Source: Methanosarcinales archaeon (GTDB taxonomy: Archaea; Halobacteriota; Methanosarcinia; Methanosarcinales; Methanocomedenaceae). Taken from it: a stretch of 6,129 nucleotides of DNA. Below are positions 5,419-6,129 of the stretch, one piece after another. Numbering within the stretch: the stretch's first letter is position 1; each line of letters begins with the position of its first letter. The DNA lies in NCBI GenBank assembly GCA_023136155.1, contig JAGLRT010000033.1, forward strand, positions 1-6,129. Direction: 5' to 3'. Under the pieces are notes generated by a model that was not told the DNA's origin, made no database searches, and was given only the letters and a program-made list of their open reading frames with translations. Made by a program: the position numbers and the translations under genes.

Positions 5419-6129
5419 TCACACCTCGTGCACGTAATGTTCATATGTCTGGCGGAACTCATGGAAATCCTTGATGGTGTCTTTTTCGGTCTCGAATACG
5501 ATACGGCCGCCAAACAGGATGACCACTTTATCTGCCAGTGCTATGCCCCTCTCAAGGTCGTGGGAGACCATGACCTGGGTTTTATCTGATACATCCAGTT
5601 CTTTCAGTATAGTATCGAATGTAGCAGCAGCATGCTGGTCAAGGCCTGTATATGGCTCATCCAGAAACAATATTTTAGGGTCATGAAGTATGGCACGGGC
5701 AATGCTCAGCCGCTGTTTCATACCCCTGCTGAAAGTACCCACCCTGTCGTCCAGCCGATACTGCAATCCCACTTCCCTGGCCAGTTCATGTATCCTGTCC
5801 CCCAGGACATCTGCTTTCATACCATACATCCTGCCAAAGAACTGCAGGTTTTCCCTTGCAGTGAGGTCCTGGTACAGGTAGGTTTCATGGGATATGATAC
5901 CAATAAGCCGCCTGACTTCCAGCGGAGATTCCCGCACATCATGCTCATGTACCCTGACAGTCCCTGAAGTCGGGCTTACCAGCGTAGACATTATCTTGAC
6001 CAGTGTAGTCTTGCCGGCACCATTGGGACCAAAGATAGTAATAAAATCCCCTGTTGGTATTTCCAGATTGATATCATTTAGAACATCGTGGTTTCCAAAA
6101 GACTTTGAAAGATGTTTTATCGAGATAAT
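5419..6129 (-). CDS. ccmA: Cytochrome c maturation ABC transporter ATP-binding protein CcmA (5' end at window edge)
   Basis: This is the ATPase partner of CcmB. The frame runs unbroken to the last base of the window, giving 236 residues that begin IISIKHLSKSF; the start codon is probably just outside. A start at 5991 would remove the Walker A motif and is wrong. Motifs, numbered from the edge: Walker A GPNGAGKTT (34-42), Q-loop region ISHETYLYQDLTARENL (79-95), signature FSRGMKQRLSIARA (133-146, the CcmA/NodI-like form of LSGGQ), Walker B KILFLDEP with Asp157-Glu158, D-loop TGLD, and switch His190 in VSHD. The Q-loop glutamine is replaced by Glu82 (SHET against HQP in bacterial CcmA). The stop at 5419-5421 lies three bases before ccmB. 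The immediate CcmB neighbour makes CcmA more likely than a generic exporter ATPase. Confidence 0.9.
   Translation of the reverse strand: MISIKHLSKSFGNHDVLNDINLEIPTGDFITIFGPNGAGKTTLVKIMSTLVSPTSGTVRVHEHDVRESPLEVRRLIGIISHETYLYQDLTARENLQFFGRMYGMKADVLGDRIHELAREVGLQYRLDDRVGTFSRGMKQRLSIARAILHDPKILFLDEPYTGLDQHAAATFDTILKELDVSDKTQVMVSHDLERGIALADKVVILFGGRIVFETEKDTIKDFHEFRQTYEHYVHEV

Noticed and set aside
5419..5991. CcmA starting at ATG 5991
   Set aside because: The frame continues upstream to the window edge and includes Walker A (GPNGAGKTT), so 5991 is an internal Met.

Overview
The window most likely comes from a euryarchaeon, plausibly a cytochrome-containing member of the Methanosarcinales or an ANME-2-like relative. 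The grounds are AT-rich intergenic DNA with archaeal TATA/BRE-like elements about 27-30 bases upstream of start codons, apparent leaderless or short-leader starts, a MoaD-MoeA pair, HisA and HisB with other his genes absent from the window, and a CcmA/CcmB cytochrome c maturation transporter. The lineage is inferred from gene content and not proven.

Layout. On the + strand at the left edge, the last eight codons of a MoaD-type ubiquitin-fold sulfur carrier (ending FPPVSGG) are followed closely by a full moeA (37-1221). Together they would supply sulfur to molybdopterin and insert molybdenum or tungsten. Bases 1222-1719 hold no convincing gene, only a weak split reading frame with its own TATA and ribosome binding site. 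All other genes are on the - strand. At 1720-2307 lies an unusual protein: an acylphosphatase domain with its catalytic Arg and Asn, fused to a helical linker and a heptad-repeat tail encoded by 21-bp tandem DNA repeats.

Bases 2308-2876 look like decayed DNA. The best signal is an N-terminal fragment of about 85 codons resembling the CRISPR type I-B large subunit Cas8b/Cst1. It has no proper start codon and none of the rest of the gene, and no CRISPR array is visible. Next come hisB (2877-3452) and hisA (3537-4262), which carry out the dehydratase and Amadori isomerase steps of histidine synthesis. hisA lies upstream of hisB in transcription, with an 84-base gap that contains a possible second promoter. 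hisA is preceded by a clear BRE/TATA.

Bases 4263-4740 separate hisA from the ccm genes. They hold the hisA promoter, a conspicuously GC-rich, hairpin-rich block (about 4441-4665) that may be a structured RNA or a non-coding repeat, and a poly-T tract that may terminate ccmAB. The right end holds ccmB (4741-5415) and ccmA (5419 to the edge), three bases apart, encoding the permease and ATPase of the heme-handling ABC transporter used in c-type cytochrome maturation.

The most interesting items are the acylphosphatase-coiled-coil fusion, the Cas8-like remnant, the GC-rich block upstream of hisA, and an Asp-to-Glu change at a catalytic position of HisA.
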